Shown here: positions 1 through 6,480 of the stretch, in pieces
Layout of the letters: every line of letters begins with the position of its first letter
How positions within the stretch are numbered: position 1 is the first letter of the stretch
Assembly (NCBI GenBank): GCA_013205335.1
Contig: JABMNB010000074.1
Location: forward strand, 1 to 10,690
Direction of reading: 5' to 3'
Source: Rhodospirillales bacterium
GTDB taxonomy: Bacteria; Pseudomonadota; Alphaproteobacteria; Reyranellales; Reyranellaceae
Length of the DNA: 10,690 bases
Notes under the pieces: model-generated
Database searches by the model: none
Told to the model about the DNA's origin: nothing
The model's input: the letters and a program-made list of their open reading frames with translations, nothing else
Position numbers and translations under genes: made by a program

Positions 1-294
1 ATCCTGCGCATCCGCGCCAAGGACCCGCTGATCGCCGACCAGATCGCGATCAACTACCGCAAGGCCGACATCTCGCCGCGGCAGAAAGCGATGCTCGACT
101 TCGCCGTGAAGGTGAGCCAGTCCGCGCACCTCGTCGGCGATGCCGACATCGGGACGCTCGAGGCGCACGGCTTCGAGCAAGAGGACGTGTGGGACATCGC
201 CGCCATCGCTTCGTTCTTCGGCCTGTCGAACCGCATGGCCAACGTCACCAGCATGCGCCCCAACCCCGAGTTCTATGCCATGGGCCGCGGCTGA
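1..294 (+). CDS. Peroxidase-related / AhpD-like carboxymuconolactone decarboxylase-family enzyme (3' part only)
   Basis: The reading frame is open from the window edge to a TGA at 292-294, so 97 codons of the C-terminal part are seen and the true start lies outside. The C-terminal stretch DVWDIAAIASFFGLSNRMAN followed by an MRPN-EFYAMGR tail is characteristic of the uncharacterised peroxidase-related branch of the AhpD/CMD fold, usually about 190 residues long. The catalytic CxxC of AhpD, if present, would lie upstream of the window. The all-helical fold is known for the family; the physiological substrate is not, and peroxide or organic hydroperoxide reduction is only the family expectation. 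It is in the same orientation as the following fic gene but separated from it by 119 bp with its own control signals, so they are probably not co-transcribed. Confidence 0.8.
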   Translation: MLRIRAKDPLIADQIAINYRKADISPRQKAMLDFAVKVSQSAHLVGDADIGTLEAHGFEQEDVWDIAAIASFFGLSNRMANVTSMRPNPEFYAMGRG

Positions 295-356
295 GGCCGG
301 CGGCAAGCCCCAGCCGGTCAGATTCGTTGTTTAAGTCTGCCTAACTTAGCTGTTCC

Positions 357-390
357 ACTAATTAAACAAAGGGCCATTTGTTTAATTAGT
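357..390. promoter_or_regulatory. Perfect 14-bp inverted repeat, probable operator of the fic gene
   Basis: ACTAATTAAACAAA (357-370) and TTTGTTTAATTAGT (377-390) are exact reverse complements separated by the 6 bp GGGCCA. The AT-rich arms stand out in GC-rich DNA. A third partial half-site, TTGTTTAA, lies at 327-334. The fic start codon is only 24 bp downstream, and the Fic protein ends in a winged helix, so autoregulation is a reasonable inference. No T-run follows the repeat, which argues against an intrinsic terminator for the upstream gene. Confidence 0.6.
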
Positions 391-406
391 CAGTCCTTGC
401 CATACT
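378..406 (+). promoter_or_regulatory. Candidate fic promoter giving a near-leaderless transcript
   Basis: TTGTTT at 378-383 and CATACT at 401-406 are separated by 17 bp and resemble -35 and -10 boxes (3/6 and 4/6 matches to consensus). Transcription would start at about 413, next to the ATG at 414. This fits the lack of any Shine-Dalgarno sequence before that ATG. The -35 box lies inside the right arm of the inverted repeat, so a bound protein would block it. The match is weak and the call tentative. Confidence 0.35.
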
Positions 407-413
407 GCATCCC

Positions 414-1595
414 ATGGCCGTGCCCGATCCGAACCAGCGGCTGGGCCGCTATATCGAGACGCCTGTAGGCGGCGAGATCGTGCGCGCCTTTGTGCCGCCT
501 CCCCTGCCGCCGGCTCCGCCCATCGACCTGCTCCGGCTGCTGGAGAGCCTGGTCGTGGCAGAGCGCGCACTGGGCCGCCTCGACGGTATCACCATGCTCC
601 TGCCACGCCAGGAACTCTTCCTTTACATGTACGTGAGAAAGGAAGCCGTTCTCTCCTCCCAGATCGAAGGCACGCAATCGACGCTTTCCGACCTGCTCCG
701 CTTCGAGACCGAGGCCCTGGCAGGCGAACCCGTCGACGACATTCGCGAGGTCTCGAACTACGTCGATGCGATGATGTATGGCCTGGAGCGCCTCGAAACT
801 CTTCCCCTTTCGCTCAGACTCATGCGCGAGATGCATGGCCGGCTGATGCATGGTGGTCGAGGCGACACCAAGAACCCCGGCGAGTTGAGACGGTCGCAGA
901 ACTGGATCGGCGGCACACGGCCCGGCAACGCGCTATTCGTGCCGCCTCCGATGACGGAACTGGACGCATGTCTCCGCGATCTCGAGCGCTTCATGCACGA
1001 AGACGAGTCCCGATTGCCGCCCCTGATCAAGGCAGGCCTCCTGCACGTCCAGTTCGAGACGATCCATCCCTTCCTGGATGGCAATGGCCGCCTCGGCCGC
1101 CTGCTCGTGACGCTCTATCTTTGCGTCAGGGGCGTGCTGCGCAAGCCGCTCCTCTATCTCAGCCTCTATCTGAAGACCCATCGTGCCGACTACTATCGCC
1201 TGCTTCAGGAAGTCCGCGAACGAGGCGACTGGGAGGCTTGGCTCGACTTCTTCCTGACAGGCGTTGCGGATACCGCCAACAAGGCATTCGAAGCTGCCAC
1301 GCGCATCGTCGAGTTATTCAAAGCCGATCGTGAACGCATCACGGCCGAAAGCCATCGGGCAAGCTCCGCTCTTCGCATCCACGATTTGTTGCAGCACAAT
1401 CCTTACGTGACCGCGAATCTCCTCGTCCGGCAGACGGGACTGTCCGCGCCGACCGTGAACACCGCCCTCGCCGATCTGGAGCGCCTGGGCATCATCGAAG
1501 AGGTCACAGGACGACGGCGAGGGCGTGTTTTCGGCTATCGCCGGTATCTGGACATCCTGAGCGAGGGCACCGATCCCCTCCCGGCCGCTCTCTGA
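414..1595 (+). CDS. Fic-family protein (class II AMPylator type) with C-terminal winged helix
   Basis: The 393-residue protein has a Fic/DOC N-terminal region (about 1-110), a Fic core and a C-terminal winged-helix domain (about 325-385). The catalytic motif HPFLDGNGRLGR is complete at residues 218-229, with the catalytic His218. An inhibitory [S/T]xxxE[G/N] helix is present N-terminally (S81 to E85-G86), which is the class II arrangement. This architecture and length match the structurally known Shewanella Fic protein of the same type. Fic enzymes usually transfer AMP from ATP to a target protein, or remove it; the Glu keeps the enzyme inactive until released. The target cannot be read from sequence. 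The winged helix (NPYVTANLLVRQTGLSAPTV region) suggests DNA binding, possibly at the inverted repeat just upstream. No toxin-antitoxin partner is adjacent. The ATG at 414 has no ribosome-binding site but fits the family N-terminus. Confidence 0.93.
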   Translation: MAVPDPNQRLGRYIETPVGGEIVRAFVPPPLPPAPPIDLLRLLESLVVAERALGRLDGITMLLPRQELFLYMYVRKEAVLSSQIEGTQSTLSDLLRFETEALAGEPVDDIREVSNYVDAMMYGLERLETLPLSLRLMREMHGRLMHGGRGDTKNPGELRRSQNWIGGTRPGNALFVPPPMTELDACLRDLERFMHEDESRLPPLIKAGLLHVQFETIHPFLDGNGRLGRLLVTLYLCVRGVLRKPLLYLSLYLKTHRADYYRLLQEVRERGDWEAWLDFFLTGVADTANKAFEAATRIVELFKADRERITAESHRASSALRIHDLLQHNPYVTANLLVRQTGLSAPTVNTALADLERLGIIEEVTGRRRGRVFGYRRYLDILSEGTDPLPAAL

Positions 1596-1608
1596 CGTCT
1601 GCCCGTCC

Positions 1609-1816
1609 TCAGCCGAACCCGATATAACGCACGAATTCCTCGGCAGGCGTGCGCTCGGAGCGGACGGCGTTGGCGGGAAACGCGTCGTCGGGATAGCCGA
1701 GCCCGACGCAGGTCATGATCGCCTCGTCCGCGGGGATCTGCGCGACCTCGCGCACGATGTCGGAGCGGGCGATGCCCATGGCGGCGAACAGCTGCTTGGC
1801 AGAAGGATACGCCCCT
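1609..1816 (-). pseudogene. Nitroreductase C-terminal remnant, 5'-truncated
   Basis: Reading leftward, an open frame ends at the TGA in 1609-1611 and encodes a tail with DIVREVAQIPADEAIMTCVG, then LGYPDDAFPANAVRSER and VRYIGFG. This is the FMN-dependent nitroreductase C-terminal signature. Only about 68 codons exist before an in-frame stop at 1822-1824, against roughly 200-230 for the family, and no start codon with a ribosome-binding site is evident. The flavin-binding N-terminal half is missing, so it cannot be a working enzyme. The truncation lies immediately next to the stop codon of the anchor-protein gene (1817-1819), so the metal-resistance block abuts the break. A homologous intact-looking tail sits at 10528-10690 on the same strand. 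The exact breakpoint is uncertain within about 1764-1816. Confidence 0.8.
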
Positions 1817-2557
1817 TCAGTTCATACGCTTGATGTCGGCGTAGGCACCATTGACCTTCAGCGTCACGGTCACTTCCTTGGAGGTGCGGTTGCGCCAGAA
1901 CCAGCCGTGTTTGCCGTCATAGGCCGCCGTCAGCGTGCCGTCGTCGAAGGTCACGCTGCGGCCCTTCTTGTAGCTCGACTCCTTGCCGCCTTCCTGAGTG
2001 CCGTGCATGTCGTAGTTCACGTCGCCGTCGGCGCGCCACGAGAGCTGAACCAGGGCGCCCCTCTTCATCGTCAGCTTGTATTCGACGCCCTCGCCGGGCT
2101 TCAGCGTGAACACGACGCTGTCGGATTTTGCAGTAACCTGTGCAGGCTGCGCTATCGTGGGAGATGCCAGAGGTGCCAACTGCGACGTCGCGGGCGCGTG
2201 GTCGGCGTCGTCGTCGTGGCCTCCCGGATGGGCCTGCGCGGGCGACACTACGAGACCCGCCATCAGCGACAGCAGGCTCGACTTGCGATCAGGTGACACG
2301 GCCGGGACAGGTGCTGGTGCCTGCTGACGATCGCGCAGGCGGTCCTGCTTGGCCTCGGTCGCGAGCTTCTTCTTGATCTCGCCCATCTCCGTGAGCTGCA
2401 GCGCGCGGCCGATGCCCGTCGGGTCTATCGCATACTCGGCAGGCAGCACGACCGCCACCAGGATGACCACGGCGGCAGCGGCGGCGATGACGGTCGACTT
2501 GACGAGCCTGGCCGTGCTCGGGAGTTCGGCGCGGGAGGGACTCTCTGCGTTGAACAT
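1817..2557 (-). CDS. Membrane-anchored His/Asp-rich protein ('transmembrane anchor' family) of metal-resistance operons
   Basis: This 246-residue protein starts with a short cytoplasmic segment, then one transmembrane helix (about 22-40) followed by the conserved PAEYAIDPTG and LTEMGEIK motifs, a charged linker, a His/Asp-rich patch (HPGGHDDDADH, about 110-120) and a C-terminal beta-type domain ending in KHGWFWRNRTSKEVTVTL. I recognise this family, which databases call 'transmembrane anchor protein', as a frequent neighbour of HupE/UreJ genes, but its biochemical role is unknown. The His/Asp patch suggests periplasmic metal binding. It begins 9 bp after the hupE stop, so the two are an operon. 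Oddly, residues 91-109 (RKSSLLSLMAGLVVSPAQA then H) look like a second, signal-peptide-like segment. The start at 2557 gives the expected family N-terminus. Confidence 0.8.
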   Translation of the reverse strand: MFNAESPSRAELPSTARLVKSTVIAAAAAVVILVAVVLPAEYAIDPTGIGRALQLTEMGEIKKKLATEAKQDRLRDRQQAPAPVPAVSPDRKSSLLSLMAGLVVSPAQAHPGGHDDDADHAPATSQLAPLASPTIAQPAQVTAKSDSVVFTLKPGEGVEYKLTMKRGALVQLSWRADGDVNYDMHGTQEGGKESSYKKGRSVTFDDGTLTAAYDGKHGWFWRNRTSKEVTVTLKVNGAYADIKRMN

Positions 2558-2566
2558 GGTGAAATC

Positions 2567-3283
2567 TCAACCCTTCGAAACGAAATAGCCGGTGAGCTGG
2601 TAGCCGATCAGCACGAACCCGGCGGTCATGATGACGACATTTGCGGTATAGGCGTGCCGCCAGAAACCGACGGTGCGACGCCAGAATCCCATGGCAATGA
2701 GGATGGCGGTGAGCGCCAGAAGCTGGCCGATCTCGACACCGACATTGAAGGCGAGCAGGTTGGGCACCAGCCCGTCCGGCGAGATGTCGTATTCGATGAT
2801 CTTGGTCGACAGGCCGAAGCCGTGGAAGAAGCCGAACACGAGAGTCGCGACCTTCGTGTTGGGCTGGAAGTCGAACAAGCGCTGATATGCGCCCAGATTG
2901 TCGAGCGCCTTATAGACCACCGACAGGCCAATGATGGCGTCGATCAGGTAGCTGTTGATGCCGACGTGGAAATAGACGCCGAGCAGCATGGTGGTGGAGT
3001 GGCCGATCGCGAACAGGCTCACATACAGAGCGACATGTTTCGCACGATACAGAAAGAAGACCACGCCCAGCAGGAACAGGATGTGGTCGTATCCCGTAAC
3101 CATGTGCTTGGCGCCGAGATAGACGAACGGCAGGAGATGGATGCCGGCGATCTCCTGGATATAGCCCTTGTCGCCCTCGGCGACGGCATGGGCCATCGCT
3201 GCGGTCGACCCGCACACCGCTGTGGCAACACACATGATCACGGCGAGAAAGCGACCTGGCGCCTTCAGCGAGACTGCATTCAT
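2567..3283 (-). CDS. HupE/UreJ-family nickel/cobalt permease
   Basis: The 238-residue protein has an N-terminal signal sequence (K7 and R11, a hydrophobic core, then AMAHA around 29-33) and about six transmembrane segments. Family motifs are intact: H60 with GYDHILFLLG (D66, H67), GHST (H95), FFHGFGLST (H154) and FNVGVEIGQ (179-187). These His/Asp positions are the presumed metal path. HupE/UreJ proteins are secondary Ni or Co permeases, best known as importers for hydrogenase or urease, yet no such enzyme is encoded nearby; the neighbours are exporters. It leads the two-gene operon with the anchor protein and is divergent from the repressor gene across 54 bp that contain a perfect palindrome. 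The ribosome-binding site is weak. The start was chosen because it gives a proper signal peptide. Transport direction remains open. Confidence 0.88.
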   Translation of the reverse strand: MNAVSLKAPGRFLAVIMCVATAVCGSTAAMAHAVAEGDKGYIQEIAGIHLLPFVYLGAKHMVTGYDHILFLLGVVFFLYRAKHVALYVSLFAIGHSTTMLLGVYFHVGINSYLIDAIIGLSVVYKALDNLGAYQRLFDFQPNTKVATLVFGFFHGFGLSTKIIEYDISPDGLVPNLLAFNVGVEIGQLLALTAILIAMGFWRRTVGFWRHAYTANVVIMTAGFVLIGYQLTGYFVSKG

Positions 3284-3294
3284 GGGTGTTGCTG

Positions 3295-3313
3295 TATCCT
3301 CCCCTGGAGGATA
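3295..3313. promoter_or_regulatory. Palindromic operator for the CsoR/RcnR-type repressor
   Basis: TATCCTCC-CCT-GGAGGATA is a perfect 8-bp inverted repeat with a 3-bp spacer, placed in the 54 bp between the divergent hupE and repressor starts. G/C-tract centres flanked by TA-rich ends are typical of DUF156 (CsoR/RcnR/FrmR) operators. The 12 bp GGAGGATAGGTC at 3306-3317 recur exactly at 5444-5455, upstream of the second exporter gene. The position would let one bound tetramer repress both directions. Confidence 0.7.
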
Positions 3314-3337
3314 GGTCTAGTGGCAACGGAGTGACAG

Positions 3338-3610
3338 ATGAGCGGAACGCACGAAAGCCATCCCGAGATCGTCAAGAGGCTCAAGCGAGCGGAGGGGCAT
3401 CTTCGTTCGATCGTTGAAATGATCGAAGCGGGACGTCCCTGTCTGGAGCTGGCGCAACAGCTACACGCGGTCGAAAAAGCCGTGGGCAAGGCGAAGACGA
3501 CGCTGATCCACGATCACATAGACCACTGCCTGGAAGAATCGATCGGGCCGCAAAGCAAGGCGGAGCGCGCCACCCTGAACGAGTTCCGCCAACTCAGTAA
3601 GTATCTCTAG
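3338..3610 (+). CDS. Metal-sensing repressor, CsoR/RcnR (DUF156) family
   Basis: This 90-residue all-helical protein has the family layout: an N-terminal helix with RLKRAEGHLRSIVEMIE, then Cys35, and HDHIDHC with His60 and Cys64. The spacing Cys-25-His-4-Cys is exactly that of the CsoR metal site (C-H-C). RcnR itself has His at the last position and His3 near the N-terminus; here residue 3 is Gly, but His5 and His8 are close. InrS, a nickel sensor of the family, also uses His-Cys-His-Cys. With two Ni/Co exporters adjacent, nickel or cobalt is the likely inducer, but copper cannot be excluded from the ligand pattern alone. Apo-protein tetramers bind the operator and metal releases them. GGAG at 3328-3331 precedes the ATG by 6 bp. 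It is followed 8 bp later by rcnA, in one operon. Confidence 0.92.
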   Translation: MSGTHESHPEIVKRLKRAEGHLRSIVEMIEAGRPCLELAQQLHAVEKAVGKAKTTLIHDHIDHCLEESIGPQSKAERATLNEFRQLSKYL

Positions 3611-3618
3611 GCAGTACC

Positions 3619-4473
3619 ATGGAATCGTTTTCCGAGTTGCTCCGGCAAGGCGCCGGGCATGCGTGGCTTTTCGTACCCAGCGCCATCCTGCTGGGCGCAT
3701 TGCACGGACTGGAGCCCGGACACTCCAAGACGATGATGGCGGCTTTCATCGTCGCCATTCGCGGAACGGCATGGCAGGCGGTTTTGCTCGGCCTGTCAGC
3801 CACGGTTTCGCATACCGCCGTCGTTTGGGCCGTGGCGCTGGTCGGCCTGTATTTCGGCTCGCAGTGGGACCCGGAAACGAGTGAGCCCTATTTCCAGATC
3901 GCTTCCGCTGTGGCCATCGTCGGCGTGGCGATGTGGATGATCCTCCGGACGTGGCGCGCCCAGCAGGAGGAGCAACGGTCCCACGATCACAGTCACGATC
4001 ACAGTCACGACCACGATCATGACCACCATCCAGCGGAACACCGGCATGTCGTCCCGGACGTCGCCGGGACAGGATACCAGGACGCACACGAACGGGAGCA
4101 TGCGGAGGCGATTCGACGCCGCTTCGCCAACCGGCACGTCACCACGGGTCAGATCGTGGTGTTCGGGCTGACGGGGGGATTGATCCCCTGCCCGGCGTCG
4201 ATCACCGTCCTCCTGCTCTGCCTTCAGCTTCGCGAATTCACGCTGGGGGCTACGCTGGTCCTGTGCTTCAGCCTCGGCCTCGCCGCGGTCATGGTCGGGA
4301 CGGGCGTGGCGGCGGCGTTCGCCACGCGCCATATCGGCCAGCGCTGGGATGGCTTCGAAAGACTGGCCCGTCGCGCCCCTTATTTTTCGGGCGCGCTGAT
4401 CGTGTGTATCGGCCTGTATGTCGGCTATCACGGTGTGGCCACGCTCGCAGCTCAGGCTTCAGCCGCGCATTAG
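3619..4473 (+). CDS. rcnA: Nickel/cobalt efflux transporter RcnA
   Basis: The 284-residue membrane protein follows RcnA closely along its length: PSAILLGALHGLEPGHSKTM near the N-terminus (H29, H35), LGLSATVSHTAVVW, a cytoplasmic His-rich loop at about 122-143 made of HD/HS repeats, the EYQDAHA-like segment (GYQDAHEREHAEAIRRRF), FGLTGGLIPCPASITVLLLC (about 183-202) and RRAPYFSG near the end. RcnA exports Ni(II) and Co(II) from the cytoplasm; the His-rich loop is thought to gather metal. It lies 8 bp after the repressor gene, the standard sensor-exporter pair, and so should be induced by metal from the shared palindrome. The region downstream is convergent with the second NicO gene. Length and motifs are complete. 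Confidence 0.96.
   Translation: MESFSELLRQGAGHAWLFVPSAILLGALHGLEPGHSKTMMAAFIVAIRGTAWQAVLLGLSATVSHTAVVWAVALVGLYFGSQWDPETSEPYFQIASAVAIVGVAMWMILRTWRAQQEEQRSHDHSHDHSHDHDHDHHPAEHRHVVPDVAGTGYQDAHEREHAEAIRRRFANRHVTTGQIVVFGLTGGLIPCPASITVLLLCLQLREFTLGATLVLCFSLGLAAVMVGTGVAAAFATRHIGQRWDGFERLARRAPYFSGALIVCIGLYVGYHGVATLAAQASAAH
3982..4005 (+). repeat. Two tandem 12-bp units inside the rcnA His-rich loop
   Basis: CACGATCACAGT occurs twice in direct succession (3982-3993, 3994-4005) and is followed by degenerate copies (CACGACCACGATCATGAC). Each unit encodes HDHS in frame. Expansion or contraction by slippage would change the number of metal-binding histidines without breaking the frame. Confidence 0.7.
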
Positions 4474-4494
4474 CCGCAGCCCCATACCGTGAAC

Positions 4495-4512
4495 CGTCGC
4501 GAACGCGCGACG
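4495..4512. terminator. Possible hairpin between convergent exporter genes
   Basis: CGTCGCG-AACG-CGCGACG forms a perfect 7-bp stem with a 4-nt loop in the 108-bp gap between the rcnA stop and the stop of the convergent NicO gene. There is no T-run on either side, so it is not a standard intrinsic terminator. Its placement is the only other support. Confidence 0.25.
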
Positions 4513-4581
4513 ACGAAGACGATCTCGGCGACGCACCGGTGTGCCCGCGTCACGATCAGGCTCGACAGCGAGTCGCAGCTT

Positions 4582-5391
4582 CTATCGCCAGGGCACGCGC
4601 GCCCAGCTTCCGGCCAGCATGCCGACGCCCAGCAACAGGATCAGCAGCGCTGTCAGCAATTCGAGCCAGCCGAGGGCGCGTATCAGCCCGCGGACGCGAC
4701 CACTGGCGGCGGCGACGCCGGCACGACGAAGCGCGATGCCCAACAGACCGAAGGAAGCGATGGTGATGGCCGCCCCGATGCTGACCCCGGCCGCCAGCGC
4801 GACCCCCGCCCCCGTCGCCCCGTGCGCCACGGCAGATCCGACGACGATGATCGTCAGCGGACAGGGTAGCAGCCCCATCGCGATGGCGAGCATCGACCGC
4901 GACGCCTGCGATTTTTCCTGCACATGTCCATGCCCGTGCCCGTGCGACGCGGTTCCGCCCCACTTCAGACCGCGCAGCGCCAGCACGACGTAGACTGCGC
5001 CGACGGACGCCACGATGGCGCCGGCGACCACTTCGACCCAGGCGCCCGCGCCGGTCGGCCGCCCGAGCGGGCTGATGACCCTGCCTGCCGTCAGAACCAG
5101 AAGGACGGCGATGGTGCCATGGGTCAGCGCCGCGAGGCCCGCGACCCGTAGCCCGGCGAGGATGCTTCCCGATTGCCCGAGGAAATGGGAGAAGATCACG
5201 GCCTTGCCGTGTCCGGGAGTCAGCGCGTGGACGAGGCCCAGTCCCGCCGCCACCAACATGCCGGACGCGAAAGTAGCGGGGGTCGAGAACAGCTCGGCAA
5301 AGCGCTGCGACAGCAGGCCCTGGAGCTGAAGCTGCAGCGCGAGCACCGTCTCGAAAACTTCGATCAAACCGACACTTCCCGCTCGAGCCAT
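4582..5391 (-). CDS. Second NicO-family nickel/cobalt transporter
   Basis: With the start at 5391 the protein is 269 residues with about six membrane segments. Diagnostic NicO motifs are LVHALTPGHGKAVI (H55, H61, K63), LTHGT (H91), a short His-Gly loop (SHGHGHGH, 149-156) and MAMGLLPCPLTII-like (C177). These match the Ni/Co exporter superfamily that includes RcnA, but the order and the short His loop place it in a different subfamily from the rcnA product. An upstream ATG at 5487 would put the shared operator inside the coding region and add a Lys/Arg-rich non-family extension, so 5391 is preferred although its ribosome-binding site is poor. It faces rcnA and probably shares the repressor through the half-operator at 5435-5455. 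A second exporter with different affinity or metal preference is an inference. Confidence 0.88.
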   Translation of the reverse strand: MARAGSVGLIEVFETVLALQLQLQGLLSQRFAELFSTPATFASGMLVAAGLGLVHALTPGHGKAVIFSHFLGQSGSILAGLRVAGLAALTHGTIAVLLVLTAGRVISPLGRPTGAGAWVEVVAGAIVASVGAVYVVLALRGLKWGGTASHGHGHGHVQEKSQASRSMLAIAMGLLPCPLTIIVVGSAVAHGATGAGVALAAGVSIGAAITIASFGLLGIALRRAGVAAASGRVRGLIRALGWLELLTALLILLLGVGMLAGSWARVPWR

Positions 5392-5434
5392 CCACGCGAC
5401 GCGTTCGGCGCGTCTGCGCTTGCCGGCCTTGCCA

Positions 5435-5455
5435 TATGCACTCGGAGGATAGGTC
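5435..5455 (-). promoter_or_regulatory. Second, imperfect copy of the metal-repressor operator
   Basis: GGAGGATAGGTC (5444-5455) is identical to 3306-3317. In the direction of the NicO gene it reads GACCTATCCTCC, the same orientation relative to the gene as at hupE. The other half is degraded (TATGCACTC in place of TATCCTCC), leaving TAT/ATA ends. It lies about 45 bp before the chosen NicO start, where a promoter is expected. Confidence 0.55.
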
Positions 5456-5529
5456 GGGTAATCTCTTTTCCGAGTTGATCGCACCAATATGTCACAACTG
5501 GAAATTGGCGCCCGGCCTGGCGAGCGGAC

Positions 5530-6480
5530 TCACTCCTTAGCAGTCGCGCCCGGCAAATCACGGGGGATGACACGGTAGACCGCGGCACGGTGAGTGACCG
5601 GCAGGAACGCATAGAACAGTTTACCGTCGGTCGACAGCGCCGTGGTGTGGGCACCTTTCTCCGTTGGGGTCCGGCCCAGACTCTTCATCGTATCGGTATC
5701 GAAGACTTCGACGTCTCCGGGGTCGCCGACCGCGACATAGAGTTGGCGCAGCGCGCGGTCGAAGAAGATCACATCCGGCACGCCGCTCAGCGGCGCATCG
5801 TGCAGGATCCTTCCGGTCGCCGCATCGAGCGTGACCAGCCGGCCGGCATCGCAGGCGCAAAACAGGCGGCCCGTGTCCGGATCGAAATCCAGCCCGTGCG
5901 GCCCGGCGGCGGGCACGGTGTACAGGAAGGCCAGCGCCTCGGGGCGTCGCGGATCGAGCACCGCGATGACCGCGGGATCCATAATGTTCACGTAGAACAG
6001 GCCGAGGGACGCGGCGAAGACGGTCCAGCGCGTTCGCCCGGGCACCGCAACGCTGGCGCGCACTCGGCGGCGCGCGACGTCGACCATCGTGACGGTGTGC
6101 GATCCCGCGATCTGCGGATCGCCGACGTTGGCGGCGAGAAGCAGCCGGTTTCCGTGATCGTAGGCGAGGCCATTCGGACCGATGCCGACTTTGACCTTGC
6201 TCACCTCGGGACGGGGGCCAGGGGCGAAAATGCCTACGGTGTTCTCCGCGCGGTTCGAGGTGAAGACGAGTTGGGCATCGTCGCTCACCAGGGCTCCCGC
6301 GACGCCGGGCAGGTTCGGAATCGAGAAAAGATATTGCCGGGCGTCGAGCACGTCGATGGCATCGTTGGCCGTGTGCGCGACATAGACATGGCCGGTTGCC
6401 GCGTGTACCGCGGCGTGGTCGAAGCCGCCCCTGCCGAGGTGCGCCGGCAGGTCGACATGGCCGATCAGATGCAGAGACAT
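5530..6480 (-). CDS. YncE-like beta-propeller protein of the chromate operon
   Basis: The 316-residue protein is built of repeating blade-like units such as GHVYVAHTANDAIDVLD, LVFTSNRAENTVGIF, LLLAANVGD and RLFCACDAGRLVTLDAATG, the pattern of YVTN/YncE or NHL-type seven-bladed propellers. There is no signal peptide or membrane segment, so it is predicted to be cytoplasmic, unlike periplasmic YncE. No catalytic motif can be identified. It is the last gene of a minus-strand run after the SOD-rhodanese fusion and the ChrB-domain gene, with a 125-bp gap from the latter; AGGTGG (the complement of 6485-6490) precedes the ATG by 4 bp. Its context points to chromate stress. Binding of a metal, cofactor or partner protein is possible, but no function can be assigned from sequence. 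Confidence 0.82.
   Translation of the reverse strand: MSLHLIGHVDLPAHLGRGGFDHAAVHAATGHVYVAHTANDAIDVLDARQYLFSIPNLPGVAGALVSDDAQLVFTSNRAENTVGIFAPGPRPEVSKVKVGIGPNGLAYDHGNRLLLAANVGDPQIAGSHTVTMVDVARRRVRASVAVPGRTRWTVFAASLGLFYVNIMDPAVIAVLDPRRPEALAFLYTVPAAGPHGLDFDPDTGRLFCACDAGRLVTLDAATGRILHDAPLSGVPDVIFFDRALRQLYVAVGDPGDVEVFDTDTMKSLGRTPTEKGAHTTALSTDGKLFYAFLPVTHRAAVYRVIPRDLPGATAKE

Noticed and set aside
357..390. Reading the AT-rich inverted repeat as a terminator of the upstream peroxidase-related gene
   Set aside because: The stem is AT-rich, there is no T-run after it, and it overlaps the expected fic promoter.
3295..3313. Reading the hupE/repressor palindrome as an intrinsic terminator
   Set aside because: No T-run follows on either strand, and it lies between two divergent starts where no transcript should end; the recurrence upstream of the NicO gene supports an operator.
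4556..5395. Long Arg/Ala/Gly-rich open frame antisense-shifted over the NicO gene
   Set aside because: Composition is typical of GC-rich shadow frames, with no family motif; the NicO frame in the same strand has clear motifs.
5392..5487. Upstream ATG extending the NicO protein by 32 residues
   Set aside because: The extension is Lys/Arg-rich, unlike the family, and would place the shared operator inside the coding sequence.
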